From Mesorhizobium sp. 1M-11 (lineage in GTDB: Bacteria; Pseudomonadota; Alphaproteobacteria; Rhizobiales; Rhizobiaceae): DNA of 64,000 nucleotides. The notes under the pieces are model-generated. The model ran no database searches, had not been told where the DNA came from, and saw only the letters and a list, made by a program, of their open reading frames with translations. The position numbers and the translations under genes were made by a program. The stretch spans positions 62,001 to 126,000 of the forward strand of contig NZ_LJSD01000058.1 in NCBI RefSeq assembly GCF_001303895.1. Reading direction: 5' to 3'. How positions within the stretch are numbered: the stretch's first letter is position 1; each line of letters opens with the position of its first letter. Shown one piece after another: positions 34,814 through 43,637 of the stretch.

Positions 34814-36784
34814 ATGCTGAGACGGCGGCGCCACGATCCGGCAGCACCGTCAACCCAGACGCCGGTTTCATCGATGCGCGGTTTCTGGGGCCTTATGCGG
34901 GCCTACTGGTTCTCGGACCGGTGGCAAGAAGCATGGGCGCTAGCCGCCATCATCGCTCTGTTGACGGCGCTCTCCAGCAAAACAGGCGTATGGTTTGCGA
35001 TAGCATCAGGCGAACTGGTCAACTCCATCGCCTTCTTCCACGATGCGGCCAACACCACGCCCCTCACCTCGCTGCTGAGCAATGCGGGCTGGCTGGTTCT
35101 GCTCGTTGTCATCAAGGACGTTGGCATCACCGGCACCCGCACGCTGGTTTCGGCGACGCTGCATCGCAAATGGCGTGGCTGGCTGAACGGCCGCTTCAAT
35201 GATGCCCTGCTCGATGCCAACCACACGCATTTCCATGCCCAGAACGGAGCCGAAGGCAGCGGGCCCGACAACATCGACCAGCGTGTACAGGAATCGGTCA
35301 AGGACATGACCGGCGGTGCCATCGGGCTCGCCATGGGCGTGCTGGCGGTGGCTACTTCGCTGTTCTTTGTCGGCCAGAAGCTGATCGCGGACTCTACTGA
35401 AGTCGCAGGCCTGGAATTCCTGGGCGATTATGGCAGCGCCGTACTCGCGCTGGCTGCGGTTGCGGTCTATGTCCCGTTCAATACATGGATCGCCATGAAG
35501 CTAGGCGGCATGCTTGAGCGGCTGTCTGTCAGGATGCAGCAGGCCGAAGGCAGCTATCGCGGCGAATTGACGACGCTGTTGCGCCGCTCCTTCCACGTCG
35601 CCGCCGCGCGAGGCGAGGAGGTGCAAAAGGCCATGCATGGCCGCCTCTATCAAGATATCGATCAGACATGGGGACGCCTGAATCGCGTAAACGCCGGCTA
35701 TTCGTCTTTTGAGCTGGTCTACAATTTCATCGGCGCCCGCATCGTTGCCTATGGACCGGGCCTCATCCCGTTCATTCACAACAAGGTCGACCTCAAGGGC
35801 TATATAACCGGCGCCGAACTGGTCAATTCGCTGATCAGCCAGTGTTCATGGTTTATCCATGTGATGCCGGCGATCGCAGCGCTCAGGGCCAACAGCCGCC
35901 GCGTCATCGAACTGGCCGAAGCCATCGAAAACGTACAGCAGCCAGCCGATTTCTACCGCCAGAGCGGTCACTCTGACTTCCGCTACACGCACCAGAACCC
36001 GGTGTTTGGCCTGACCATCCAGCATCTCGAACTGATGCAGAGAGGCGTCGATGCCGCCCCCTTCGTGACGACGGAAAGGCTGCGCTTCCGGCGCGGCGAA
36101 TGGACCTTCCTCAAAGGCGAATCCGGCAGCGGCAAAACCTCGCTTATCAAAGCGATCAACGGCCTGTGGCCTTACGGACGCGGCACAGTCGTCTTCCCGG
36201 AAGGTGTGAAAACCTTCTATGCGGCGCAGGAGGTGAAGCTGCCGCCGGTCTCGCTGAAGGAACTGGTCTGCCTGCCTGATTCTCCGGACGACCATTCCGA
36301 CACCAAGGCCGCCGCCGCCCTGCACCGTGCCGGGCTGGGCGAATTCATCGAATATCTGTCCGAAGGCACGCGCGACAATCACAGCTGGGACCAGATCCTT
36401 TCTGGCGGCCAGAAGCAGAAGTTGATCGTTGCCCGTATCCTTTTGCAGCAGCCGGGCCTGCTGTTCCTGGACGAAGCGACAGCTGCACTGGACCCGGACG
36501 GCAAGGTCGCCTTCCACCAGGCGATCAAGGACAATTGCCCGGACGTTATCGTCATCAGCGTGATGCACGAGGCGATCCCGCCGCGCTCGGCGACCGGCGA
36601 GGAATTCTACAACAGCGTGCTTAGCATCGCCGATGGTGTCGCCACCAAGAAGCCGCTCGTCCCGACCCTGCCACGGGAAATCACCACGATCCTTGCCAAT
36701 CCACCTGCTCGGCCAATCGCCAGGACGCCTATGCTGGAGGATGGCTGGGCCCGCATTACCCGCATGCGGCTCAGGCAGAAATAA
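34814..36784 (+). CDS. SbmA/BacA-like ABC transporter with fused ATPase
   Basis: 656 residues. The membrane part (about 20-330) belongs to the SbmA/BacA family (HFHAQNGAEGSGPDNIDQRVQES, shown here only as a landmark to ...DQRVQES, and GGMLERLSVRMQ). A full ATPase follows, with Walker A KGESGSGKTS, signature LSGGQKQKL and Walker B LLFLDEATAALD, as in YddA or BclA-type proteins. Such transporters import peptides or handle very-long-chain lipids; in rhizobia BacA/BclA decides survival against nodule peptides. The start is uncertain: ATG 34814 is used, but GTG 34784 (after GGGCGGGA) and 34718 are in frame. The dyad at 34743-34759 argues for a downstream start. Confidence 0.87.
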   Translation: MLRRRRHDPAAPSTQTPVSSMRGFWGLMRAYWFSDRWQEAWALAAIIALLTALSSKTGVWFAIASGELVNSIAFFHDAANTTPLTSLLSNAGWLVLLVVIKDVGITGTRTLVSATLHRKWRGWLNGRFNDALLDANHTHFHAQNGAEGSGPDNIDQRVQESVKDMTGGAIGLAMGVLAVATSLFFVGQKLIADSTEVAGLEFLGDYGSAVLALAAVAVYVPFNTWIAMKLGGMLERLSVRMQQAEGSYRGELTTLLRRSFHVAAARGEEVQKAMHGRLYQDIDQTWGRLNRVNAGYSSFELVYNFIGARIVAYGPGLIPFIHNKVDLKGYITGAELVNSLISQCSWFIHVMPAIAALRANSRRVIELAEAIENVQQPADFYRQSGHSDFRYTHQNPVFGLTIQHLELMQRGVDAAPFVTTERLRFRRGEWTFLKGESGSGKTSLIKAINGLWPYGRGTVVFPEGVKTFYAAQEVKLPPVSLKELVCLPDSPDDHSDTKAAAALHRAGLGEFIEYLSEGTRDNHSWDQILSGGQKQKLIVARILLQQPGLLFLDEATAALDPDGKVAFHQAIKDNCPDVIVISVMHEAIPPRSATGEEFYNSVLSIADGVATKKPLVPTLPREITTILANPPARPIARTPMLEDGWARITRMRLRQK

Positions 36785-36970
36785 CAGCTCGACTGCAAGT
36801 CATTTCAATCGCTTTGGCTTGACTTCTTCCGCTGGCAAGCTGGTGGCTGCTCTGCTGGTCCTCAAACCAGTAGGGGTGCCCGAGGGCAGTGAATTCATCG
36901 TTCGTCATCATCTTGACTTTGACGTTCACGTCAATGGTAGCGTTGGCTTCGATCATGGGAGGCAGGATCG

Positions 36971-37900
36971 ATGACACCTTCCCTCGCGCAATCCGCCCAA
37001 GCCGACGCGCACCAGAACGCTCTGGAAGTGCGCAAACGCGATATCCGCTTTGAGGCTGACGACGGCTTTCCTCTCGCCGGCACGTTGTTCGAAGGCGACG
37101 GGCAGAAGCCACTCATCCTGATCTCATCTGCCACCGCAGTACCACGCGGCTTCTATGCCGCCTTTGCCACGGCGGCTGTAAAGGCCGATGCGCGCGGCGT
37201 TCTCATCTATGACTATCGCGGCACAGGCGACTCCATCCGCCCCAGGAGCTGGTCGAAGCGCATCGGCATGGCCGATTGGGCACTGCACGACATGCCGGCG
37301 GCAGCCAAGACGCTCGACGCGATTGCCCCCGGGCATCCCATGGTCGGCGTTGGGCAATCCTATGGCGGCCAGGCACTGGGTTTGAGCGGCATTTCCGACC
37401 GATTCGCCCGCTATGGGATGGTTGCGGTCATGTCGGGCTATCACCGAGGCCTTGACGACAGATGGGCGGGGCCGCGCATGTTCCTGCTTGGCGTGCCGCT
37501 TTCCCTCCTGTTTCGCGACATGCCGAAATGGATGCGTCTCGGTGAACCGATCCCTGCGACGGTTTTCCGCGACTGGGCACGGTGGTGTTCGATGCCGGAC
37601 TATTTCTTCGACGATCCCGATCTCGAGGAAACCGCACGTTTTACCAAGGTGCACACGCCCATCCTGTCTCTGCGCATGACAGACGATCCATGGGGAACGG
37701 AACGTGCCGTGGTTTCGCTGATGAAGCACTACGACCATGCGCCAATCTTAAGGCGCTGGATTTCGCCGAAGGACGCAGGCAGTCCCATCGGCCATCTCGG
37801 TTTCTTCCGGTCGCGCTTCGCCGAGACGCTGTGGCCGCCATTTCTGGCCTGGTTGCTCGATGGCACGGAATTCACCGCAGGCAGTCCACCGACACAATAG
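36971..37900 (+). CDS. Alpha/beta hydrolase
   Basis: 309 residues with the alpha/beta-hydrolase fold. The nucleophile elbow is GQSYGG (Ser near 129), an acid is likely in the TDDPWGTE region and the His in GHLGFFR near the C-terminus. The pattern matches the group of bacterial proteins named hydrolase of the alpha/beta superfamily (COG4757-like); substrate unknown. GGGAGGCAG stands about 8 bases before the ATG. Upstream, 186 bp separate it from the SbmA-like gene and contain no supported gene. Confidence 0.87.
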   Translation: MTPSLAQSAQADAHQNALEVRKRDIRFEADDGFPLAGTLFEGDGQKPLILISSATAVPRGFYAAFATAAVKADARGVLIYDYRGTGDSIRPRSWSKRIGMADWALHDMPAAAKTLDAIAPGHPMVGVGQSYGGQALGLSGISDRFARYGMVAVMSGYHRGLDDRWAGPRMFLLGVPLSLLFRDMPKWMRLGEPIPATVFRDWARWCSMPDYFFDDPDLEETARFTKVHTPILSLRMTDDPWGTERAVVSLMKHYDHAPILRRWISPKDAGSPIGHLGFFRSRFAETLWPPFLAWLLDGTEFTAGSPPTQ

Positions 37901-37996
37901 GCCTAGAAGCGCACCGCCTGCCCTCATACCCTTTGACCGTGCAGACAAAAATGCTAGGAGCCCGGCAACGAAGGCGCGGAGCAACGAATTCCGACC

Positions 37997-38695
37997 ATGG
38001 ATGCCAGGCAGTTGAAGATCGAATCCGCGAGGGCAGCCCTTGCCCATGTCACGGATGGCATGCGGCTGGGCATCGGCACCGGCTCGACGGCGGAGGAATT
38101 CGTCCGTCTGCTGGCCGAAAAGGTCGCGACGGGCCTTTCCGTCATCGGCGTGCCGACCTCCGAACGGACGGCCGCGCTATGTACCGAACTCGGCGTACCG
38201 CTGGCGACGCTCGAGGAGATGCCCGAACTCGACCTCACCGTCGATGGCGCCGATGAAATCGATCCTGAACTCACCCTCATCAAAGGCGGCGGTGGCGCCT
38301 TGCTGCGTGAAAAGATCGTAGCCGCAGCCTCACAGCGTATGATCGTGATCGCCGACCGTTCGAAGCTTGTCGATACGCTCGGCCGCTTTCCGCTGCCCAT
38401 CGAGGTCAACCGCTTCGGCCTGCGCGCCACGGAGATCGCGGTTGCCGCGGCGGCACGCGAACTCGGCCTTTCAGGGCCGATCACATTGAGGATGACGGCG
38501 GGCCAGCCATTTGTTACAGACGGCGGTCATTTCATCCTCGATGCATCTTTTGGCCGCATTCCGAATACAAGAGCGCTATCGAATGCCCTGCATGCCATTC
38601 CTGGCGTGGTAGAGCACGGTCTTTTCATCGGGCTGGCGTCCGCGGCGGTCGTTGCAGGTGCCAATGGCATCGAAACTGTCCACGCACCCCGATAA
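37997..38695 (+). CDS. rpiA: Ribose-5-phosphate isomerase A
   Basis: 232 residues. It interconverts ribose 5-phosphate and ribulose 5-phosphate in the pentose phosphate pathway. Conserved blocks are GIGTGSTAEEF (phosphate binding), DGADEID (catalytic Asp) and KGGGGALLREKI (Glu and Lys of the active site). Length and order match E. coli RpiA (219). It is 20 bases upstream of the DUF2059 gene and probably cotranscribed with it. Confidence 0.96.
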   Translation: MDARQLKIESARAALAHVTDGMRLGIGTGSTAEEFVRLLAEKVATGLSVIGVPTSERTAALCTELGVPLATLEEMPELDLTVDGADEIDPELTLIKGGGGALLREKIVAAASQRMIVIADRSKLVDTLGRFPLPIEVNRFGLRATEIAVAAAARELGLSGPITLRMTAGQPFVTDGGHFILDASFGRIPNTRALSNALHAIPGVVEHGLFIGLASAAVVAGANGIETVHAPR

Positions 38696-38715
38696 ACAAG
38701 GGAGTCTTTCCGATC

Positions 38716-39333
38716 ATGATGTTGAATAACCGGGTTCGTCGTCTTTCCATGATGCTGGCGACCGCTGCTGTCGTTGCCTTTGCAGCTCCTTCCTTCGCCC
38801 AGGAAATCTCCGAATCGCACCTCAAGGCGGCACGCGCCGCCGTAGGCGCCATTCGTGCGACCGACCCGTTCGACAGCATCCTTCCGCAGGCGGCTGCCGC
38901 CCTCGAGGCACAGTTGATCCAGAAGAACCCCGACCTGCAGGAACTGATCAGTCAGACGATCAATGCCAAAGCCCTCGCGCTGGCCTCGCGCCGCGCCGAT
39001 CTGGAGAAGGAAGCGGCGACAGCCTATGCCAAGGTGTTCTCCGAGCAGGACCTCAACAACATCGCTACCTTCTATCAGTCCGAGACCGGCAAGAAGTTGC
39101 TCGACAGCGGCCCGATCGTGACGCGCGAGCTCGTGAAAGCTGCTGAAATCTGGCAGAACGGCGTCGCCCGCGACCTCGCCCAGCAGGTTGGCGAAGCGCT
39201 GCAGGCTGCGGCAGGCGCCAAGGCTCCCACCCCGACCCCGACCGACGGAACCGCTCCGGCAGAGGGTGCCGCGCCAGCCGGTGGAGTAGCTCCGGCCGAA
39301 GGTGCCGCACCGGCGGATGGCAGCGCCAACTGA
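38716..39333 (+). CDS. DUF2059 periplasmic protein
   Basis: 205 residues. A signal peptide (about 8-29, ending SFAQE) is followed by a helical DUF2059 domain (about 50-155) with the hallmark IATFYQSETGKKLLDSGP. The last 50 residues are low-complexity Ala/Pro/Glu (repeated APAEGAAPA), probably disordered. Function is unknown. A clear terminator begins 27 bases after the stop. Being next to rpiA probably reflects operon packing. Confidence 0.9.
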   Translation: MMLNNRVRRLSMMLATAAVVAFAAPSFAQEISESHLKAARAAVGAIRATDPFDSILPQAAAALEAQLIQKNPDLQELISQTINAKALALASRRADLEKEAATAYAKVFSEQDLNNIATFYQSETGKKLLDSGPIVTRELVKAAEIWQNGVARDLAQQVGEALQAAAGAKAPTPTPTDGTAPAEGAAPAGGVAPAEGAAPADGSAN

Positions 39334-39359
39334 TCGCGGCCTGTCAGTGCGACTGGATC

Positions 39360-39385
39360 AAAAGCCCGGCCACGACCGGGCTTTT
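39360..39385 (+). terminator. Rho-independent terminator after the DUF2059 gene
   Basis: Stem AAAAGCCCGG/CCGGGCTTTT with a 6-base loop CCACGA, followed by CTTTT. It sits before the glutathione reductase gene and closes the rpiA-DUF2059 unit. Confidence 0.9.
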
Positions 39386-39444
39386 CTTTTGGCGATTCGA
39401 CGCCTACCTGTGACCTGCGTCGCACAAGGAACCAGGATTTCGCC

Positions 39445-40836
39445 ATGAGCGCTTACGACTACGACCTTTTCGTTATCGGCGGCGGCTCGGGCGGCGTGCG
39501 AGCGGCACGGGTGTCGGCGGCGCTTGGCAAGAAGGTCGGCGTCGCCGAGGAATACCGTTTCGGCGGCACCTGTGTGATCCGTGGCTGCGTGCCGAAGAAA
39601 CTCTTCGTCTATGCCTCCCAGTTTCCGGAGCATTTCGAGGATGCCGCCGGTTACGGCTGGACCGTGCCGCAGGCGAGTTTCGACTGGCAGACATTGATCG
39701 CCAACAAGGACCGTGAGATCGCAAGGCTGGAAGGACTTTACGCCAAAGGCGTCCAGGGCGCCGGCGGTGAAACCTTCCAGACCCGCGCCACCCTCATCGA
39801 CCGCCACACCATCAGGCTCGAGGCAGAAAACCGCACCATCACTGCCGACCAGATCCTGATCGCCACCGGCGGGCGCCCGGCCGCACATCCGGCACTGCCT
39901 GGCCATGAGCACTGCATCACCTCCAACGAGGCGTTTCACCTGGCCGAACTGCCGAAGGCGATCGCCATCGAAGGCGGCGGTTACATAGCAGTCGAATTCG
40001 CCAACATTTTCCATGGGCTTGGGGTGGAAACGACCCTGATCTACCGCGGCACGGAAATCCTCAGCCGCTTCGACATGGATCTGCGCCGCACCTTGCACGA
40101 AACCATGGAAAAGAAGGGCATCCGCATCCTCTGCCGCACTGTTTCCGAAGAGGTGAAGCGCCGCCCCGATGGTCGGCTCGACGTGCGGGTGACGGGAGGT
40201 GACGTGCTCACCGTCGATCAGATGATGCTCGCCATCGGTCGGCAACCGAATACCGAAAAGCTGGGCCTCGAGGTTGCTGGCGTTGAGCTGTCGCCGATTG
40301 GCGCGGTCATCGTCGACCAGTATTCCCGCACCAATGTCGACAACATCTGGGCGGTGGGGGACGTCACCAATCGCGTCCAACTTACCCCTGTCGCCATTCA
40401 CGAAGCGATGTGTTTTGTCGAGACGGCCTTCAAGAACAATCCGATCTCACCGGATCACGACACCATCGCCACCGCGGTGTTCTCGCAGCCGGAGATCGGC
40501 ACCGTAGGCCTTTCCGAAGACGACGCCGCCAAGCGTTTCGACGAACTGGAAGTCTACCGCGCCGTCTTCCGGCCGATGCGCCACACGCTGGCCGGGCGAG
40601 ACGAAAAGATGCTGATGAAGCTGGTGGTGGATGCACTGAGCCGCAAGGTGCTCGGCGCGCATATCCTCGGCCCCGATGCCGGCGAGATGGCGCAACTTCT
40701 CGGCATTCCGATCAAGGCGCGCCTGACCAAGGACGATTTCGACCGCACCATGGCTGTGCACCCGACTGCAGCCGAAGAGCTCGTCACCATGTACAAACCC
40801 ACCTACCGCGTCAAAAACGGCGAACGGGTCGATTAG
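39445..40836 (+). CDS. gor: Glutathione-disulfide reductase
   Basis: 463-residue FAD enzyme that reduces oxidised glutathione with NADPH. The FAD motif is VIGGGSGGVRAARV, the redox-active disulfide is GTCVIRGCVPKK, the nucleotide-binding motif is IEGGGYIAVEFA and the catalytic His-Glu pair is in VHPTAAEE near the C-terminus. The Arg-rich NADPH specificity region (YRGTEILSRFD) supports NADPH. Length and features match Gor. A single gene: it follows a terminator, and the next operon starts in its own leader. Confidence 0.95.
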   Translation: MSAYDYDLFVIGGGSGGVRAARVSAALGKKVGVAEEYRFGGTCVIRGCVPKKLFVYASQFPEHFEDAAGYGWTVPQASFDWQTLIANKDREIARLEGLYAKGVQGAGGETFQTRATLIDRHTIRLEAENRTITADQILIATGGRPAAHPALPGHEHCITSNEAFHLAELPKAIAIEGGGYIAVEFANIFHGLGVETTLIYRGTEILSRFDMDLRRTLHETMEKKGIRILCRTVSEEVKRRPDGRLDVRVTGGDVLTVDQMMLAIGRQPNTEKLGLEVAGVELSPIGAVIVDQYSRTNVDNIWAVGDVTNRVQLTPVAIHEAMCFVETAFKNNPISPDHDTIATAVFSQPEIGTVGLSEDDAAKRFDELEVYRAVFRPMRHTLAGRDEKMLMKLVVDALSRKVLGAHILGPDAGEMAQLLGIPIKARLTKDDFDRTMAVHPTAAEELVTMYKPTYRVKNGERVD

Positions 40837-41015
40837 CGCCTCGCTACCCGTTCGTTGCCGGCGGAAATCAGTCCGCCCACTCTTGACTGTAGAGAAGCAC
40901 GGGATAGTTTAAGGACAAAATACCGGCCTTGTTAGCCGGACGGCAAGCGTGCCTCGTATGCCTCGCCCGACGGCGATGGCTGCGGGGCATTTTTCGTTTT
41001 TGGGGGGTATCGCTG
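40837..41015 (+). promoter_or_regulatory. Leader of the amide operon (candidate AmiR antitermination target)
   Basis: 179 bases between gor and amiC. Three hairpins can be drawn: GGCGGA-AATCAG-TCCGCC at 40860-40877 (6-base loop), CCGGC-N7-GCCGG at 40923-40939, and the terminator at 40959-40994. The heptamer TGCCTCG occurs twice (40950-40956 and 40959-40965), so the terminator 3' arm can pair with either copy. AmiR, encoded two genes down, belongs to the ANTAR RNA-binding class, which acts on such leaders. The exact AmiR site is not identified. Confidence 0.6.
40959..40994 (+). terminator. Attenuator-type terminator upstream of amiC
   Basis: Outer stem TGCCTCGC/GCGGGGCA (40959-40966 with 40982-40989, one G-T pair), a GC-rich loop and a T5 run at 40990-40994. 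It lies 21 bases before the GTG start and just upstream of the ribosome binding site. No gene ends here other than gor 120 bases before, so it is placed to control the operon that follows. Confidence 0.75.
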
Positions 41016-42149
41016 GTGAAACGCCGCGTCGAGATCGGCATTCTGTATTCCCGTTCCGGGAATTACCAGCTCGTCTCGGAAGCCTGTCATCGCGGCGCCA
41101 TGCAGGCCGTCGCCGCGATCAACGCCGACCCTTTTTCCCCCATAGAGTTCGTTCCTATCGAACGCGACCCGCAAGGCAACGCAGACCGCTATGCGACGCT
41201 CACGGAAGACATTCTGCGCAATTCAAGCGCCCGCCACATCATCGGCGGCGTGACTTCCTGGAGCCGCAAGGAAATCATTCCGGTTCTCGAAAAAGCGGGC
41301 GGCACGCTCTGGTATGCGTGCCCTTACGAAGGCTTCGAGGCCAATGAGCATGTCGTCTACATGCATGCATGCCCCAATCAGCATCTCGTGCCGCTGCTCG
41401 GACACATCATACCTCTTTACGGCGCCAACGGCTTCCTGACCGGCTCCAATTACATCTGGGGCTGGGAAACCAATCGCGTGGCCCGCGATCTGATTGCCGA
41501 TGCCGGCGGACGGGTGCTTGGCGAACGCTACCTGCCGCTCGGAGAAACAGACGTATCGCGGCTGATCGAAGAAATTCGTGCAACGCGACCGGACTTCATC
41601 CTCAACAATCTCATCGGCCCCTCCTCCTATGCCTTCTTCCAGGCCTATGCGGAAATGTCGCGGCAGGACGATCATTTCACGCCTCAGCGCTGTCCGATCG
41701 TCTCCTGCAACCTGACCGAATGCGAGCTGCCGGCTATTGGTGCCGCCGGCGACGGTCATCTTTCCGCCGGCCCCTATTTCCATGACGCTTCCGTCAAGGA
41801 AGTCTGGCTGGTTGGCCAACCCGAACATGACGGTTCGCGGCCCTCCTCCTTCCAGGCCTCTGCCTATGCTTGCGTGAAGGTTCTGGCATCGACCCTCGCT
41901 TCAAACGGCGACGCCAGCCCGAGCGATCTGTCCGCCGCCTTTGCACAGAACAGCTTCAACACGCCATTCGGCGCGATCAGCATCGATCCACAAACGCAGC
42001 ATGCGACGCTGCCCGTCGAAATTGGCCGTATCGCCAATGGCGGCTTCGAAAAAGTCAGCATTGCCAAGACAGTCGAGCCAGACCCTTACCTGTCGCGTTA
42101 TGACCGCGCCAAGGTATTCGGCCGTCGCAAGCTGAAGGTGGTGTCATGA
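41016..42149 (+). CDS. amiC: AmiC-like amide sensor / negative regulator (periplasmic-binding fold, cytoplasmic)
   Basis: 377 residues with the type I periplasmic-binding-protein fold. It starts directly in the first strand (KRRVEIGILYSRSGNY) with no signal peptide, so it stays in the cytoplasm like Pseudomonas AmiC. There AmiC holds the antiterminator AmiR until an amide releases it. The GTG at 41016 is preceded by TGGGGGG with good spacing; an upstream frame start at 40929 lies inside the leader. Its stop overlaps the amiR start (ATGA). A relationship to urea- and amide-binding proteins of ABC transporters remains an alternative reading, but the amiR neighbour and missing signal peptide favour the regulator. 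Confidence 0.85.
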   Translation: MKRRVEIGILYSRSGNYQLVSEACHRGAMQAVAAINADPFSPIEFVPIERDPQGNADRYATLTEDILRNSSARHIIGGVTSWSRKEIIPVLEKAGGTLWYACPYEGFEANEHVVYMHACPNQHLVPLLGHIIPLYGANGFLTGSNYIWGWETNRVARDLIADAGGRVLGERYLPLGETDVSRLIEEIRATRPDFILNNLIGPSSYAFFQAYAEMSRQDDHFTPQRCPIVSCNLTECELPAIGAAGDGHLSAGPYFHDASVKEVWLVGQPEHDGSRPSSFQASAYACVKVLASTLASNGDASPSDLSAAFAQNSFNTPFGAISIDPQTQHATLPVEIGRIANGGFEKVSIAKTVEPDPYLSRYDRAKVFGRRKLKVVS

Positions 42150-42751
42150 AGCGCGCCGCCCGCATTCCCATTCTTGGTGGTGCGAAAGCTTTCGTGCTGC
42201 ATCGGCCGCATGCCAACCTCAACGCCATCCTACGCCAGCTTTCCGCTATCGGGCTTTCCGCCACCGATTGCTGGCCGGAACTGCCGTCGGAGGCGCTCGG
42301 TGCGGATTTCGTCTTCTTCGATGTCGACCTCGGCTTCGACGAGCAGTTTCCCTGGGTACCAGGCGAAGCGCCGATGCCGATCATCGCGCTGATCGGCTCC
42401 GAAGCACCGGGGCGCATCGAATGGGCACTGTCGCACAATGCCGATGCCCAGCTTTTGAAACCGGTCGGCAATTCCGGTGTCTATTCGGCGCTGTTGATCG
42501 CCCGTCAGAGTTTTGCCGCGCGTCGGCAGCTGGCCGACGAGATTGCCACGCTGCAGGCGCGCGTGGCCGAGCGCCAGACCATTGTGCGCGCCGTAGCAGC
42601 CTTGTCCAGCCAGGGCATCGACGACGAGCGCGCTTATGCGCAACTGCGTTCGCTCGCCATGAGTTGGCAGGTGAACCTCGAAGACGCTGCGCGCCGGGTT
42701 GTCGCCATGACCGAACAGGAGGGCGGCATTGACCACCCCTATCGCGCCTGA
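42146..42751 (+). CDS. amiR: AmiR-like ANTAR antiterminator
   Basis: 201 residues: an N-terminal pseudo-receiver domain (1-120, with DFVFFDVDLGFDEQF and a KPVG loop) and a coiled coil (about 120-155) leading into the C-terminal ANTAR RNA-binding domain (about 140-195, AYAQLRSLAMSWQVNLEDAA). In Pseudomonas, free AmiR binds the leader RNA of the amidase operon and prevents termination. It is translationally coupled to amiC and overlaps the permease gene by 23 bases. With the terminator in the leader upstream this makes a self-consistent antitermination circuit. Confidence 0.9.
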   Translation: MKRAARIPILGGAKAFVLHRPHANLNAILRQLSAIGLSATDCWPELPSEALGADFVFFDVDLGFDEQFPWVPGEAPMPIIALIGSEAPGRIEWALSHNADAQLLKPVGNSGVYSALLIARQSFAARRQLADEIATLQARVAERQTIVRAVAALSSQGIDDERAYAQLRSLAMSWQVNLEDAARRVVAMTEQEGGIDHPYRA

Positions 42752-43637
42752 CGCGCCGATCACGGCACCCATGCCGGCGAAACGTCGGGTGGGTGTGCTC
42801 GGTCGGCTGCTGAAACGGCCCCTCGCCGTCATCGGACTTATCATCATCGCCGTCACTGTTCTCGGCGCGATCTTCGCGCCATGGCTGACGGCCTACGATC
42901 CCAACGAACAGCTGTTTGACGGGTTGACGCTCGAAGGCGCACCGCTGCCGCCCAATGCCGCGTTCTGGCTGGGTACCGATCTGCTTGGAAGGGATCTTCT
43001 GACCCGCATCCTGTACGGCGCACGAACCTCGCTCATCATCGGCATCGTCGCCAATGGGGCTGCCCTGTTCATAGGAACGCTGGTCGGGGTCACCGCCGGC
43101 TACTTCCGTGGCTGGATCGGCGGCACGCTGATGCGGTTCACCGACCTGATGATGGCCTTTCCGGCACTGCTGCTCGCCATCTGCCTCGCCGCCGTCTTCC
43201 AGCCGAGCCTGTGGATCGTCGCCATGGTCATTGCCCTGGTGAACTGGGTACAGACTGCTCGCGTCGTGTTCACGGAAACCAGTTCCCTGGCCGAGCGCGA
43301 ATTCATCGATGCCGAGCGCACCATCGGCGCCAGCACACCGCGCATCCTGTTCCGCCACATCCTGCCGCACCTTCTGCCCACCATCATCGTGTGGGGTACG
43401 CTCGGCATTTCGACCACGGTGCTGCTGGAAGCAACGCTGTCCTACCTCGGCATCGGCGTACAGCCGCCCACCGCGTCCTGGGGCAACATCATCTTTGAGA
43501 ACCAGACCTACTTCCAGGCTGCCCCCTGGCTGGTCTTCTTCCCGGGTGCGGCCATCCTTGCCCTGGCGCTCGCCTTCAACCTGGTTGGTGATGCGCTGCG
43601 CGACATTCTCGATCCGACGCAGAGGGGACGGGCATGA
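42729..43637 (+). CDS. ABC permease, peptide/nickel type (DppC-like)
   Basis: 302 residues with six membrane helices. The N-terminal domain reads RPLAVIGLIII; the GTDLLGRD motif and the EAA loop (EFIDAERTIGASTPRILFRHILP as landmark, residues about 190-212) are DppC features. The start is a TTG at 42729: AGGAGGG lies 5-6 bases before it, while the ATG at 42771 has no site. It overlaps amiR by 23 bases and the next permease gene by 4. It forms the inner-membrane channel with the following permease. Confidence 0.93.
   Translation: MTTPIAPDAPITAPMPAKRRVGVLGRLLKRPLAVIGLIIIAVTVLGAIFAPWLTAYDPNEQLFDGLTLEGAPLPPNAAFWLGTDLLGRDLLTRILYGARTSLIIGIVANGAALFIGTLVGVTAGYFRGWIGGTLMRFTDLMMAFPALLLAICLAAVFQPSLWIVAMVIALVNWVQTARVVFTETSSLAEREFIDAERTIGASTPRILFRHILPHLLPTIIVWGTLGISTTVLLEATLSYLGIGVQPPTASWGNIIFENQTYFQAAPWLVFFPGAAILALALAFNLVGDALRDILDPTQRGRA

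Noticed and set aside
36771..36956. 61-codon minus-strand frame after the SbmA-like gene
   Set aside because: It overlaps the 3' end of the SbmA-like gene, lacks a ribosome binding site at usable distance and has no recognisable domain. A real small gene cannot be fully excluded.
40837..41015. A known riboswitch (guanidine types) in the amiC leader
   Set aside because: ACGG tetramers occur but without the flanking stems of the mini-ykkC motif, and no ykkC-I core could be drawn. ANTAR antitermination explains the terminator better.
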